A DNA stretch of 64,000 bases. It comes from Campylorhamphus procurvoides. Taxonomy: Eukaryota; Chordata; Aves; Passeriformes; Dendrocolaptidae. Where the stretch lies: the NCBI GenBank assembly GCA_013396655.1, contig WBMV01006429.1, forward strand, positions 310,001 through 374,000. Reading direction: 5' to 3'. Each line of letters starts with the position of its first letter. Within the stretch, counting starts at the first letter, position 1. A program made the position numbers and the translations under genes. Shown here in pieces: positions 62,954 through 64,000 of this stretch. Below the pieces are notes generated by a model, which saw only the letters and a program-made list of their open reading frames with translations, had not been told where the DNA came from and searched no databases.

Positions 62954-64000
62954 CACAAATTATTTCTATGCTAATGTTTGGAGCCAAATTCTGTTTCATT
63001 TCTCTCAGCAAACAAGCACAGGAACTGAACAGAAGCAGTCGAGTTCTCCTCATTTCAGAGCTGAACGTCTTATCTTGTTTAACATTTAAATGTGAGCGTG
63101 CAGAGACGGGCGGGGAGTCGCTGGAGCTGTAACAACATTGACATTCAGCCTGTCGACAAACAGAGCCACTGCTCAGCCCTCCACACGAGTCAGACCCTGA
63201 ATTCTGATTGCTGGCTGAGCTCTCCACGGTGCTGGGTTGGAAGAGAGTTGGGATTATGCCGAGGGAAATCCTGCTTGGTGTTTGGTCCTCGTGTTTCACT
63301 GGGTGCTGATGGAGTCGCTGCTACCAGGGAGGCAGTTTCTCTTCTGCATCACCTCTAAAACAAGCTAAAAAAGATATGTCTGGCGTTCGTGGTTTGAAAT
63401 GAGGTTGAATGACTAAAAATAACTACTGGAGAATAGTCAAATTTGATTGCTAAGAGGTTTTTCTCTGTGAGAAATACAGAGGAGTTCTGTATTGTTCCAA
63501 TTTTGGTTTTTTCTACTTACAGTTCACGGAGTTACACTTCATTATAACCTTTAATCAAAGCTGGAAAGGGGGTTCAATATCTTATGAGCTGGCTCTCTGC
63601 ATTAAATCACAGTAATTTTTCTGCCATTATATTATTACTTCAGTTAAATTATAAATTATAACAGCTTCAGAACTGTTACAGAAATGTTTCACAACATATG
63701 ATGTGACTTCTTTCCATGCACATCAAAATAATATGTTTGTAGTAATCTGAAATGGGACAGGTATAGCTTTAATTATGCATGAATAATTCAAAATATTCAT
63801 TTCTGAAGGAGGCATAACCTGGTTTGTTTTCAGTGGCCTCGGAGTAAAATAATTTGTATTAAATGAAATCCCAAGAAATAAATGATAATTCACTCCACTG
63901 TAACAGAAAGAGAAACAGTCTAGGTTAGTTCACAGGGAAAATTATATCCAGGGTTTCAAACTTACCATAGGATTGTCAAGTTCCTGCCTAAAGGAAGGGC
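62954..64000 (+). other. SPOCK1: SPOCK1 intron, unique sequence to the window end
   Basis: No gene or repeat is recognised. A minus-strand open frame at 62811-63299 runs through the CR1 tail and is not credible as a gene. The last 450 bases are AT-rich, with clustered octamer-like and TAAT motifs around 63768-63800 that might be regulatory. The next SPOCK1 exon is not seen before the window ends. Confidence 0.75.

Noticed and set aside
62811..63299. 162-codon open frame, minus strand
   Set aside because: Its C-terminal part is translated from the CR1 3' tail, and the rest has no family resemblance.

Overview
This window is vertebrate nuclear DNA, most likely from a bird. It is AT-rich and CpG-poor with almost no long reading frames. 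The only transposons I can recognise are CR1 LINEs: one clear avian-type 3' end, and one older CR1 copy of about 1.8 kb. I see no operons, bacterial genes, CRISPR array, rRNA or tRNA.

The one gene part I can identify firmly is a 46-nt internal coding exon at 8258-8303 on the + strand. It has a strong polypyrimidine tract and AG before it and GTAAAG after it. It encodes DDYFRNWNPNKPFDQ and then the first base of the next codon. This matches the N-terminal region of testican-1 (SPOCK1), a secreted calcium-binding heparan/chondroitin sulfate proteoglycan of the SPARC family. The window is therefore a slice of the SPOCK1 gene: at least 8.2 kb of the intron before this exon, the exon, and at least 55.7 kb of the intron after it. 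I looked for the next testican exon (expected to begin around ALDPSKDPC) and did not find it, so the downstream intron probably runs past the window.

Layout: 1-8257, intron with short tandem repeats and a homeodomain-like AT-rich patch near 5.4-5.6 kb. 8258-8303, the SPOCK1 exon. 8304-14149, intron. 14150-15912, old CR1 LINE in the same orientation as the gene, covering the end of the linker before reverse transcriptase, part of the RT domain, and the 3' end. 15913-62820, intron with scattered microsatellites, two short minisatellite-like arrays (28.5 kb and 44.75 kb), one splice-flanked cryptic exon candidate (58.2 kb) and one coding-like minus-strand reading frame of unknown origin (34 kb). 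62821-62953, a 5'-truncated CR1 in antisense. 62954-64000, intron ending in an AT-rich stretch with POU/homeodomain-like motifs.

I found no convincing nested gene and no undescribed system. The more interesting items are modest: candidate intronic regulatory patches, a possible frame-shifting cassette exon, and the unidentified minus-strand reading frame. Each needs cross-species alignment or RNA data to settle.
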